Positions 6,889 to 13,571 of a DNA stretch of 14,012 nt are shown in pieces; the stretch's first letter is position 1; each line of letters begins with the position of its first letter. The stretch is from JBPOJN01 sp052033505 (GTDB lineage: Bacteria > UBA10199 > JACPAL01 > GCA-016699445): contig JBPOJN010000039.1 in assembly GCA_052033505.1 (NCBI GenBank), forward strand, positions 1-14,012, written 5' to 3'. The translations under genes were made by a program, and so were the position numbers. Below the pieces are notes generated by a model. It saw nothing but the letters and a program-made list of their open reading frames with translations, made no database searches and had not been told where the DNA came from.

Positions 6889-7470
6889 ATGCCTCTGAAA
6901 CTCGTCGATAAAAAGTCTGCCGAAACCCCAGATACGCAGCTCACGCGCGCGCGCGACCGTCTGATCGAAAGCGCCGGAAAAATTTCAGCGAACATGCTCG
7001 GCATGGTGTCGAAGGTCGGTGGGCAGATTTACGCGTTGTTGTTCTTGGCCCGGAATCCGATGTCGTTGGAAGAGGTCGCTCAGACGCTGCATCTCTCGAA
7101 AGGGAACGTCAGCGTGAATATCCGCATGCTCGAAGAATGCGGTTTAGTGCGCAAAGTATGGGCGAAGGGCACGCGCAAGGATTACTACGAAGCGCGCCGC
7201 GACCACCCGCGCAAACTTTTGAAGGATTTTTTCGATCGCGTGCGCTCGGGTATCGACGATTCTTTGCGCCTCATCAACCGATTTAACACGGAGTTCGAAG
7301 ACGCGGCCAAAACCTGCGAGACTGACGAGAAGGAAGACGCGAACTTTATGGTCATGCAGCTTTTCCTTTTGAAGGCCTTTTACGAAGCCGCCAGCCGGAT
7401 GTTCGAGGATTTTTACCAGGGCCGCAAAGTCGACATGGACCTCCTCCGCCGCGTCATCCTTGAAGAATAA
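6889..7470 (+). CDS. GbsR/MarR-type winged-helix transcriptional regulator
   Basis: This 193-residue protein has a winged helix-turn-helix. A helix with ANMLGMVSKVGGQIYALLFL leads into SLEEVAQTLHLSKGNVSVNI (residues about 59-78, recognition helix SKGNVSVN), followed by the wing KVWAKGTRKDYYEA. The C-terminal half is helical and probably dimerises. This layout fits the GbsR branch of the MarR superfamily; no ligand site can be recognised. I chose the ATG at 6889. A TTG at 6853 would add 12 residues, but its first bases form the perfect -35 box of the candidate promoter. The only purines near the ATG are GCGGA immediately adjacent, too close for a ribosome site. The stop is 2 nt before the HAD gene, so it heads an operon reaching hpnE and may regulate it and the upstream radical SAM gene. 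Confidence 0.85.
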   Translation: MPLKLVDKKSAETPDTQLTRARDRLIESAGKISANMLGMVSKVGGQIYALLFLARNPMSLEEVAQTLHLSKGNVSVNIRMLEECGLVRKVWAKGTRKDYYEARRDHPRKLLKDFFDRVRSGIDDSLRLINRFNTEFEDAAKTCETDEKEDANFMVMQLFLLKAFYEAASRMFEDFYQGRKVDMDLLRRVILEE

Positions 7471-7472
7471 TC

Positions 7473-8177
7473 ATGCCCACGATCGCCTTTTTCGACGTCG
7501 ATAAGACCTTAATCCACGGATACAGCGGTTTCTACACCAGCCTGGAACTCATTCGCCTCGGTATCTTAAAAAAACGCCGTCTCGCGACGGCTTTGTATTA
7601 CCGGCTTTTGAGCCGGTTTTATGACGGCAAAAACGCGAACCTCAAAAAAATCTACCAGACCGCCATCGACGACATGGCGGGATTTTCGCTGGAACGGGTC
7701 TTGGAGATAGGCGCGGCGTGTTTCCAGAAATGGATCCATCCCCGGATTTACCGGGGGGCTTTGGAAAAAATCGAAGAGCACCGCGCGCGTGGCGATAAGA
7801 TCGTGTTGATTACGTCCGGGCCTTACATGACGATCCGGATCCTTTCGGAGTACTTAAAGGCGGATGCTTTTTACAGCGTCGGTCCAGTCATCGGCGAGGA
7901 CGGGGTCTTGACGGACGTGCTGAAGCTGCCGATTTATTACCGCGAGGGAAAGATCGTCGCCGCGGAGGAATTCCGCCGCAGTTCCCAGGGCGGCGGCGTC
8001 GATTGGAAAGAATGCTATTTTTATTCCGACAGTCACGATGATCTTTTTCTTCTGGAAAAAGTAGGCAAGCCTCATTTGGTGAACCCGAATCCTTTTTTGA
8101 CCCAGTTGGGCGAGAAGAGGGGGTGGCCCATCTTGAGTTTCTCTGAGACTTTGGGGGACGCCGGCCGTAAAAAATAG
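7473..8177 (+). CDS. HAD superfamily hydrolase, subfamily IB (phosphatase)
   Basis: This is a 234-residue HAD-IB phosphatase. Motif I is FFD8-V-D10-K-T, with the Asp nucleophile and Asp acid/base. Motif II is ITSG. The lysine of motif III is probably among the basic residues near 150-165. Motif IV is YSDSHDD, followed by LLEKVGKPHLVNPNPFL and the family's usual GWPIL ending. A helical cap lies between motifs I and II. HAD-IB members include phosphoserine phosphatases and phosphatases of small or lipid phosphates; the substrate cannot be read from the sequence. It starts 2 nt after the regulator and lies 22 nt before the lipoprotein gene. Its position in a squalene operon makes a lipid or prenyl phosphate substrate plausible, but that is inference. 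Confidence 0.87.
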   Translation: MPTIAFFDVDKTLIHGYSGFYTSLELIRLGILKKRRLATALYYRLLSRFYDGKNANLKKIYQTAIDDMAGFSLERVLEIGAACFQKWIHPRIYRGALEKIEEHRARGDKIVLITSGPYMTIRILSEYLKADAFYSVGPVIGEDGVLTDVLKLPIYYREGKIVAAEEFRRSSQGGGVDWKECYFYSDSHDDLFLLEKVGKPHLVNPNPFLTQLGEKRGWPILSFSETLGDAGRKK

Positions 8178-8199
8178 AAGAAGAAACACGGAAGACACG

Positions 8200-8607
8200 A
8201 TGAAAAAAATATTCTTGTTCCTCGCTTCGTTTTTCTGCCTCGCCGTGATGTCCATCACCGCTTGCAATACGCCGAAAAATCCCGCCGAAAGGATCGGCTG
8301 GGATTTTATGGGTGCTTATTATGAATCAATGGATCTGAGCGCCGCTTTGAACCTCTCCGACGGCGTGGCCGCCGAAAAAATCCGTCAGAGCGAAGGGTTC
8401 CGCGAAGGTCTCTCTCCTGACGCCGCGGCGCATCGGCCGAACGTAGATTTTAAGATGTTGGATTCGCAAACCTCGGGCGAAGAGGCCACTCTGATCTACG
8501 AAGTCTCGATACGTCCCGAGAAATCCGAACCACGGAAGCAGAAAACGCGGTTGAAATTGAGGCTGAAGAACGGCGTCTGGAAGGTGACGCAGTTCTCGGA
8601 TTTCTGA
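8200..8607 (+). CDS. Small predicted lipoprotein, possible NTF2-like fold
   Basis: This 135-residue protein of unknown function has a clear signal: MKK, a hydrophobic core (residues 4-17), then SITAC with the lipobox cysteine at 22. The residue after Cys is Asn, not Asp, so outer-membrane sorting would be expected in a diderm. The mature part has a helical segment (GWDFMGAYYESMDLSAALN) and then beta-type stretches ending in LKLRLKNGVWKVTQF. This order resembles small NTF2-like/DUF4878-type domains, a resemblance judged by eye only. GGAAG lies 6 nt upstream of the ATG. The stop is 1 nt before hpnC, so it is co-translated with the squalene genes. Its role there is unknown; binding a lipid or assisting its transfer is a guess. 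Confidence 0.75.
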   Translation: MKKIFLFLASFFCLAVMSITACNTPKNPAERIGWDFMGAYYESMDLSAALNLSDGVAAEKIRQSEGFREGLSPDAAAHRPNVDFKMLDSQTSGEEATLIYEVSIRPEKSEPRKQKTRLKLRLKNGVWKVTQFSDF

Positions 8608-8608
8608 C

Positions 8609-9463
8609 ATGTCCCGAGCCGCCTCCAAAATGCAGGCCGCCTTCGATCATTGCGAAAAGATCGCGAAATCCCATTATGAGAATTTCCCGATCGGTTGGTT
8701 CGTGCCGAAATCCGCCCGCCGCTACCTCTATGCGATCTACGCCTTCGCGCGCACGGCCGACGATTATTCCGACGAAAAATCCTACGAAGGCCAACGATCG
8801 GAACGTCTTGACGAATGCGAGAAAAAACTCGACGAAGCCGTATTAGGCCGTTCGGACGAGCCTCTCTTCGTTGCCGTCGCGGAGACTCTGGAGAAGACCG
8901 GCATACCGGTCAAGCTGCTGAAGGATCTTCTGGCGGCCTTCCGCATGGACGTCCACAAGAACCGCTACAGAAATTACCAAGAACTCGAAAACTACTGCGT
9001 CTACTCGGCCAATCCCGTTGGGCGCATCGTGCTCATGTTGTTCGGTTTTCATGATCAGAAGCTTTTAAAATTATCCGACAAGATCTGCACGGGAATCCAG
9101 CTCGTGAATCACTGGCAGGACGTCGGTGTGGATCTCCAAAAAGACCGTGTCTATTTGCCGGAAGAAGACCTGAAAAAATTCCATTATTCTTATGATGATT
9201 TGTACGCCCGTAAGGTCGATGATGCGTTCCGATCCTTGATGAGTTTCCAGATTTCGCGGACGCGCTCCCTTTTCGAAGAGGGACGGCCTTTGCTGAAAGC
9301 CGTCGGCCGTTCCGATCGGCGCTTGAAATGGCAGCTGTCCTTGATGTGGTGGGGGCCGATGAGGATATTAGAGAAAATCGAAGCGGTCGATTACGACGTC
9401 TTTACGTCGCGGCCGAAGCTTAAAAAAAGCGAACTCATGAAGTTATTTTTTCACGCTCTTTGA
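8609..9463 (+). CDS. hpnC: Squalene synthase HpnC (hydroxysqualene synthase)
   Basis: In the three-enzyme bacterial squalene route, HpnC converts presqualene diphosphate to hydroxysqualene. The 284-residue protein belongs to the trans-isoprenyl diphosphate synthase (squalene/phytoene synthase) family. It has the HpnC opening HYENFPIGWFVPKSARRYLYA, first Asp-rich motif D51-D-Y-S-D55, then YCVYSANPVGRIVLMLFG. The second Asp motif is D171-V-G-V-D175 in NHWQDVGVD, followed by KDRVYLPEEDL. Both metal-diphosphate motifs are intact. The SANPVGR signature separates it from HpnD. The start is 1 nt after the lipoprotein stop with no strong ribosome site, so translational coupling is likely. It is followed by hpnD after 10 nt. 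Confidence 0.92.
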   Translation: MSRAASKMQAAFDHCEKIAKSHYENFPIGWFVPKSARRYLYAIYAFARTADDYSDEKSYEGQRSERLDECEKKLDEAVLGRSDEPLFVAVAETLEKTGIPVKLLKDLLAAFRMDVHKNRYRNYQELENYCVYSANPVGRIVLMLFGFHDQKLLKLSDKICTGIQLVNHWQDVGVDLQKDRVYLPEEDLKKFHYSYDDLYARKVDDAFRSLMSFQISRTRSLFEEGRPLLKAVGRSDRRLKWQLSLMWWGPMRILEKIEAVDYDVFTSRPKLKKSELMKLFFHAL

Positions 9464-9473
9464 GAGCCGCCAA

Positions 9474-10376
9474 ATGAAAACCACTCTAACGTTTCAATAC
9501 AGCGCGGATTTGGCCCGCAAAAGCGGTTCGAATTTTTATTGGTCTTTCTTCTTCCTGTCGAAGCCCAAGAAACAAGCCATCCTTGCGATATACGCGTTCA
9601 GCCGTTTGGTCGACGACGCGGTCGACGAATCCTCCGACGCCGCGCAAGCGGCCAAGGAAATCGCCTTGTGGCGCGAGCGATTGGCGCTTTGCTATCGCGG
9701 CTTATCGGCGCTGATCGAGTTGCCGGACGCCGATCCCCGGCATCATCCGCTCCTTCCGGAACTGGCTACAATCGTCGAACGGTTTGCGATCCCGAAAGTC
9801 TATTTCGACGACTTGATCACCGGCATGGAGATGGATCTGAAGATGGACGCGCAGAAGACTCGGTACGCGAACTTCGCGGAGTTGGAAACTTATTGCTACC
9901 ACGTCGCGAGTACGATCGGGCTCTTGTGCAACCACCTTTTCGGTTATCCCGACGACGAGGCGGCGCTGCGGTACGCGGTATTGCTGGGCAAGGCGTTTCA
10001 GATGACGAACATCATCCGCGACGTCGGAAAAGACGCGCGTATCGGACGGGTGTATTTGCCCCAAGACGAATTAGGGCAATTTTTGTTGTCGGAATCCGAT
10101 ATCGTGCAGGGCCGTTCTTCGGAGAATTTTTTGCAGTTCATGAATTTTCAGGCGGATCGGGCGGAAGACTTTTTCCAGAAATCATTCGCAGAGCTCTCCG
10201 AGGAAAGGCGAAAAAAAATCATTCCCGCCGAAATCATGTCCGTTTTTTACCGGGAAATCCTCTTCGAAACCCGCCGGCGGGGCTTTCCTGTTTTAGGGGA
10301 CGCCCCGAAAATCTCTTTGTCCAAATTCAAAAAAATAGCGCTGCTTTCCAAAGTCCTGGTACGGTCCGTCTTATGA
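9474..10376 (+). CDS. hpnD: Presqualene diphosphate synthase HpnD
   Basis: HpnD condenses two farnesyl diphosphates head-to-head into presqualene diphosphate, the first committed step to squalene. The 300-residue protein has the family opening SGSNFYWSFFFL and first Asp motif D47-D-A-V-D51 (FSRLVDDAVDES). It then has the substrate-pocket stretch DLITGMEMDL, YCYHVASTIGLLC, and the second Asp motif D183-V-G-K-D187 in TNIIRDVGKDARIGRVYLP. All metal-binding Asp residues are present. A paralogous phytoene synthase is the alternative, but the adjacent hpnC and hpnE decide for HpnD. It follows hpnC by 10 nt, with a weak GAGAG purine stretch. Its TGA overlaps the hpnE ATG (ATGA). Confidence 0.92.
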   Translation: MKTTLTFQYSADLARKSGSNFYWSFFFLSKPKKQAILAIYAFSRLVDDAVDESSDAAQAAKEIALWRERLALCYRGLSALIELPDADPRHHPLLPELATIVERFAIPKVYFDDLITGMEMDLKMDAQKTRYANFAELETYCYHVASTIGLLCNHLFGYPDDEAALRYAVLLGKAFQMTNIIRDVGKDARIGRVYLPQDELGQFLLSESDIVQGRSSENFLQFMNFQADRAEDFFQKSFAELSEERRKKIIPAEIMSVFYREILFETRRRGFPVLGDAPKISLSKFKKIALLSKVLVRSVL

Positions 10377-11728
10377 CCGATAAAAAAGAGGTCGTCATCT
10401 TGGGCGGCGGCTTTGCGGGACTGGCCGCCGGTGTCGAACTTTCCTCGAAAGGCCATCACGTCACGATCATCGAGAAGAGGGGGCATCTCGGCGGACGCGC
10501 GTATTCGTTTAAAGACCCGACTTCGGGAGAAATCCTCGATAACGGCCAGCACATCCTGATGGGGTGCTACAAAGACACGTTCGATTTTCTGAAAAAAATA
10601 GGGACGGACGGAAAGGTCGCCTTGCAGAAGAATCTGACCGTCGATTTTTCGGAACCTCAGGGCGTGGTGAAGACGTTCCGCGCGCTGCCGCTTCCGAGCC
10701 CTCTGCATCTTTTGGGCGGGTTTTTGACGTTTCGCGGATTAAAGTGGCGTGATCGTCTGTCTGTTTTTAAAATGCGCAAGGTCTTCGGCGGCAAGAAATC
10801 CAAAAAGTCTGAAGACTTAAGCGCTTTGGACCGTCAATCCATCACGGAATGGCTGCGTGGCATGGGTCAGTCCGAGGAAATACGGGAGAAATTCTGGGAT
10901 CCTTTGGTCTTGGCGGCTTTGAACGACCGGCCGGAAATTTCGTCGGCGGCGCTTTTTTACTCCGTATTGCAAGAGGCGCTTTTTTCGGGGCGCAAAGGTT
11001 CGTGCATCGGGCTGCCTACGGTGGGTCTTTCGGAGCTGTATGCGGACCCCGCGCGCGATTTCATCGAACGCAAGGGCGGGCATTTCCTGCTCAAATCCCC
11101 CGTGCTGAAACTCCATTTCCGAGGTCCTTATTTCCAGGAAGTCGAGCTCGAGGGCGGGCGCCGCTTGAGCGCGGAGTGTCTCCTGTCGACCGTACCGTTC
11201 ACGGCGCTCAAAAAAATCCTGCCCGAATCGATGCTTTATGAAGATCCTTTTTTCGCACCGCTCTCGCATTTAGGGACGTCACCGATCGTCGCGGTGCATT
11301 TGTGGTTCGACCGGCCGGTGCTCGACCGTGCTTTCGTGGGTTTGTGGAAAACGAAAGTGCACTGGGTCTTCAATCGGCGCATGAATCTCGCTTCGGGCGC
11401 GTCCGACCATTTATCGCTCGTCATCAGCGGCGCCAGGGACGAACTCCATACGCCTGCGCCGCAATTGATCGAGACCGCGATGAAAGAGCTGACCGATACG
11501 TTCCCCGAAGTCGCGCGCGCGCGGCTCATGCGTGCGACGGTTTCCAAGGAACCCGAAGCCACGATGGCGCCGACCGTCGGATCTTCCGCTTTTCGATTGC
11601 CGCAAAAGACGCCGTATCCGAATTTTTTCTTGGCCGGGGATTGGACCGACACGGGACTTCCTGCCACCATCGAAAGCGCGGTCCGGTCGGCTTACCAGGC
11701 CGTCTCCCTGATTGAAGCCACCGCTTGA
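10373..11728 (+). CDS. hpnE: Hydroxysqualene dehydroxylase HpnE (FAD-dependent)
   Basis: HpnE reductively removes the hydroxyl of hydroxysqualene to give squalene, completing the HpnD-HpnC-HpnE route. The 451-residue protein belongs to the phytoene desaturase-like flavin amine oxidase family. It has an N-terminal dinucleotide fold VILGGGFAGLAAG (GxGxxG at 11-16), the FAD-ribose acidic residue in IIEKRGHLGGRAYSF, then NGQHILMGCY. The C-terminal FAD motif is FFLAGDWTDTGLPATIESA. The frame stays open upstream to 9539, but that part reads hpnD out of frame and has no family match. The ATG at 10373, overlapping the hpnD stop in ATGA, is therefore the start. It is the last gene of the operon; no squalene-hopene cyclase follows. 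Confidence 0.92.
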   Translation: MTDKKEVVILGGGFAGLAAGVELSSKGHHVTIIEKRGHLGGRAYSFKDPTSGEILDNGQHILMGCYKDTFDFLKKIGTDGKVALQKNLTVDFSEPQGVVKTFRALPLPSPLHLLGGFLTFRGLKWRDRLSVFKMRKVFGGKKSKKSEDLSALDRQSITEWLRGMGQSEEIREKFWDPLVLAALNDRPEISSAALFYSVLQEALFSGRKGSCIGLPTVGLSELYADPARDFIERKGGHFLLKSPVLKLHFRGPYFQEVELEGGRRLSAECLLSTVPFTALKKILPESMLYEDPFFAPLSHLGTSPIVAVHLWFDRPVLDRAFVGLWKTKVHWVFNRRMNLASGASDHLSLVISGARDELHTPAPQLIETAMKELTDTFPEVARARLMRATVSKEPEATMAPTVGSSAFRLPQKTPYPNFFLAGDWTDTGLPATIESAVRSAYQAVSLIEATA

Positions 11729-11760
11729 TCCTGCTTTTTTAAGCCTCACTCGAAGAAGGA

Positions 11761-11769
11761 TGAAATAAT
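11761..11769 (+). promoter_or_regulatory. Candidate extended -10 promoter for the cobalamin adenosyltransferase-greA block
   Basis: The string TGAAATAAT is a TGn extended -10 followed by AATAAT, five of six to consensus. No good -35 box is seen at 16-18 bp, which is acceptable for extended -10 promoters. Initiation near 11776 would give a leader of about 43 nt before the ATG at 11819 and would exclude the upstream TTG at 11774 as a start. It lies in the 90-bp gap after hpnE, where no convincing terminator is visible. Confidence 0.33.
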
Positions 11770-11818
11770 CACGTTGAAAATCAGGCCCGATCTGTGGTGT
11801 CTTGCACGTTCTTCTTTC

Positions 11819-12376
11819 ATGAAAATCTATACGAAAACCGGGGATTTGGGGGAGACGGGGCTTTTCGGGGGCGAACGCGTCCGCAAAGATCATGGACGCA
11901 TTTGCGCTTACGGGGCGGTGGATGAAGTGAACGCCGTCATCGGCTGGGTCCGCGCGGCTGGCTCCTCGGCAAAGGCTGTCCCGTTCGAAGACGTGCTGAA
12001 AAAGATTCAGAACGATCTTTTTAATTTAGGCGCCGTCTTGGCGACGCCGGACCTCAAGAAATTGAAGGGGCATTTTATCGATCTCGAAGACGTGCGCCTC
12101 CTGGAAGAAACGATCGACCGGTTGGATAAAGAATTGCCCGTCTTAAAGCAGTTCCTACTTCCCGGAGGCGGGGAGCTGGCGGCTCGGTTTCACGTGGCGC
12201 GGACGGTGTGCCGACGCGCGGAGCGCGAAATCGTGGCGTTACAGAATGAGATCGCGTTGGACTCCGGCGTGATCGTCTATATGAACCGGCTTTCCGATCT
12301 TTTATTCGTGATGGCGCGTTGGGCGAACCAAAACGAAAAAATTGCGGAAGAACCGTGGACGAAAAAAGAGGGATAG
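11819..12376 (+). CDS. Cob(I)alamin adenosyltransferase, PduO type
   Basis: This enzyme transfers the adenosyl group of ATP to cob(I)alamin, making coenzyme B12. The 185-residue product carries the PduO-family signatures. The N-terminal ATP-binding stretch is YTKTGDLGETGLFGG, followed by AYGAVDEVNAVIG, FLLPGG, ARTVCRRAERE and YMNRLSDLLFVMARWAN. I chose the ATG at 11819 because family members begin MKIYTKTGD. A TTG at 11774 would add 15 unmatched residues and probably lies at or before the transcription start. The 18 bases before the ATG hold no Shine-Dalgarno, which is unusual. The next gene, greA, starts 5 nt after the stop. The presence of the gene implies use of adenosylcobalamin by the host. 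Confidence 0.92.
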   Translation: MKIYTKTGDLGETGLFGGERVRKDHGRICAYGAVDEVNAVIGWVRAAGSSAKAVPFEDVLKKIQNDLFNLGAVLATPDLKKLKGHFIDLEDVRLLEETIDRLDKELPVLKQFLLPGGGELAARFHVARTVCRRAEREIVALQNEIALDSGVIVYMNRLSDLLFVMARWANQNEKIAEEPWTKKEG

Positions 12377-12381
12377 TGATT

Positions 12382-12861
12382 ATGAGCGAGAAAACGTTTC
12401 CGATGACCCCTCAGGGGTTTCAAAAGCTTCAGGAGGAACTGAAGTATCTGAAGTCCGTCGAGCGTCCGAAAAATATCTTGGACATCGAAGTGGCGCGCGC
12501 GCACGGGGATCTCCGCGAAAATGCCGAGTATGCGGCGGCCAAGGAGCGCCAGTCGCACATCGCACGGCGCTTGACCGAAGTGGAGGACGCGATCGCGCGT
12601 GCCCATGTGATCGATCCGGCGACCTTGCAAGGCGATAAGATCGTGTTTGGAGCGATCGTGAAACTCTCGGACGTGGATTCGGGCGAAGAGGTCCGTTACC
12701 AAATCGTGGGAGCCTTCGAATCCGACGTGAAACAAGGGAAAATTTCGGTCGATTCCCCGATCGCCAAATCCTTGATTGGCAAGGAAGAGGGCGACATGGT
12801 CAAAGTCGTCACGCCCCGTGGTTCGCGTGAATTCGAAATTCTGGAAGTTTCCTACCAATGA
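12382..12861 (+). CDS. greA: Transcription elongation factor GreA
   Basis: GreA enters the RNA polymerase secondary channel and stimulates cleavage of backtracked transcripts. The product has 159 residues, the typical length. The N-terminal coiled coil opens with MTPQGFQKLQEELKYL and carries the acidic tip ARAHGDLRENAEYAAAKERQ, with D43 and E46 as the expected metal-coordinating pair. The C-terminal FKBP-like domain shows VKLSDVDSGEEVRYQIVG, SPIAKSLIGKEEGD and a closing EFEILEV. I chose the ATG at 12382 because it gives normal GreA length with GAGGGA about 9 nt upstream. In-frame sequence back to 12319 lies inside the upstream gene. The stop overlaps the next gene in ATGA. Confidence 0.96.
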   Translation: MSEKTFPMTPQGFQKLQEELKYLKSVERPKNILDIEVARAHGDLRENAEYAAAKERQSHIARRLTEVEDAIARAHVIDPATLQGDKIVFGAIVKLSDVDSGEEVRYQIVGAFESDVKQGKISVDSPIAKSLIGKEEGDMVKVVTPRGSREFEILEVSYQ

Positions 12862-13571
12862 ATCCCGCTATCCCGTTCCGGGCCATTCTTTTTGATTTCG
12901 ACGGCGTCTTGGCCGATTCGGAACCGGCCCATTTCCGTGGTTTTCGCCGCGTTTTTTCGGAGGTCGGCATCGATCTCCCCCGCGACGAATATTACCGTAA
13001 ATACTTGGGGCTGGACGACCGCGGATGTTTCGAGGCCGTGTTCCGCGACCGCGGAAAAGACCTCCCGCTCGATGAGCGCGACCGTCTGATCATGAAAAAA
13101 AACAGGATCGTTCTCGAAGACATCGCAAAAAATTCTATTCTCGCGCCTGAAGCGCCTCCCTTGATCGAAAACTTTTTCGGGAAATACCATCTCGCGATCG
13201 TGTCGGGCGCGATGACGAGCGAGATCCGCGCGATCTTGAAGTCCGCCGATCTCGCGTCGAAATTCCATCTGATCGTCGGAGCGGAAGACGTGTCCGCGGG
13301 CAAGCCCTCGCCCGAAGGTTACGAACTGGCGATCCATCTTTTAAACCGGGATTTCGTGCCTCCGGCCGAGATTCTCCTGCCTCATGAATGTCTCGTCATC
13401 GAAGACTCGCCCTGGGGAATCCAGGCCGGCAAGAAAGCCGGCTGCCGTACGGTGGCCTTGCGTACTTCGTATCCCAACGAGATTTTTGAAGAAGCGGATT
13501 TAAGTTTCTCCGAGTTGGGTACGATCGATTGGGATCAAGTAGAACGCTTGTTTTCGAAGGAGACGGCGTGA
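12858..13571 (+). CDS. HAD superfamily hydrolase, subfamily IA (beta-phosphoglucomutase/phosphatase-like)
   Basis: This 237-residue protein is a HAD-IA enzyme of the beta-phosphoglucomutase/phosphoglycolate-phosphatase-like group. Motif I is D13-F-D15-GVLADSEP, followed by a helical cap (residues about 22-90). Motif II is IVSGAM, motif III is the Lys in GKPSPEGYELA, and motif IV is VIEDSPWGIQAGKKAGC. The PSPEGY stretch and the ED.P.G..A..AG pattern are typical of sugar-phosphate phosphatases and mutases, but the substrate cannot be told. A short insert between motifs III and IV (LNRDFVPPAEILLPHEC) is longer than in minimal members. The start overlaps the greA stop by 4 nt, and the stop overlaps the next gene's GTG by 4 nt. 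Confidence 0.9.
   Translation: MNPAIPFRAILFDFDGVLADSEPAHFRGFRRVFSEVGIDLPRDEYYRKYLGLDDRGCFEAVFRDRGKDLPLDERDRLIMKKNRIVLEDIAKNSILAPEAPPLIENFFGKYHLAIVSGAMTSEIRAILKSADLASKFHLIVGAEDVSAGKPSPEGYELAIHLLNRDFVPPAEILLPHECLVIEDSPWGIQAGKKAGCRTVALRTSYPNEIFEEADLSFSELGTIDWDQVERLFSKETA

Noticed and set aside
9539..10372. Long open frame running through hpnD into hpnE, as if HpnE were a 729-residue fusion
   Set aside because: The upstream 278 codons are hpnD read in another frame, rich in Arg and with no family pattern. HpnE homology begins exactly at ATG 10373, which overlaps the hpnD stop.
11714..11740. Terminator after hpnE (AAGC-cacc-GCTT followed later by six T)
   Set aside because: The stem is only four pairs and the T-run is nine bases away from it, so it is not a credible intrinsic terminator.
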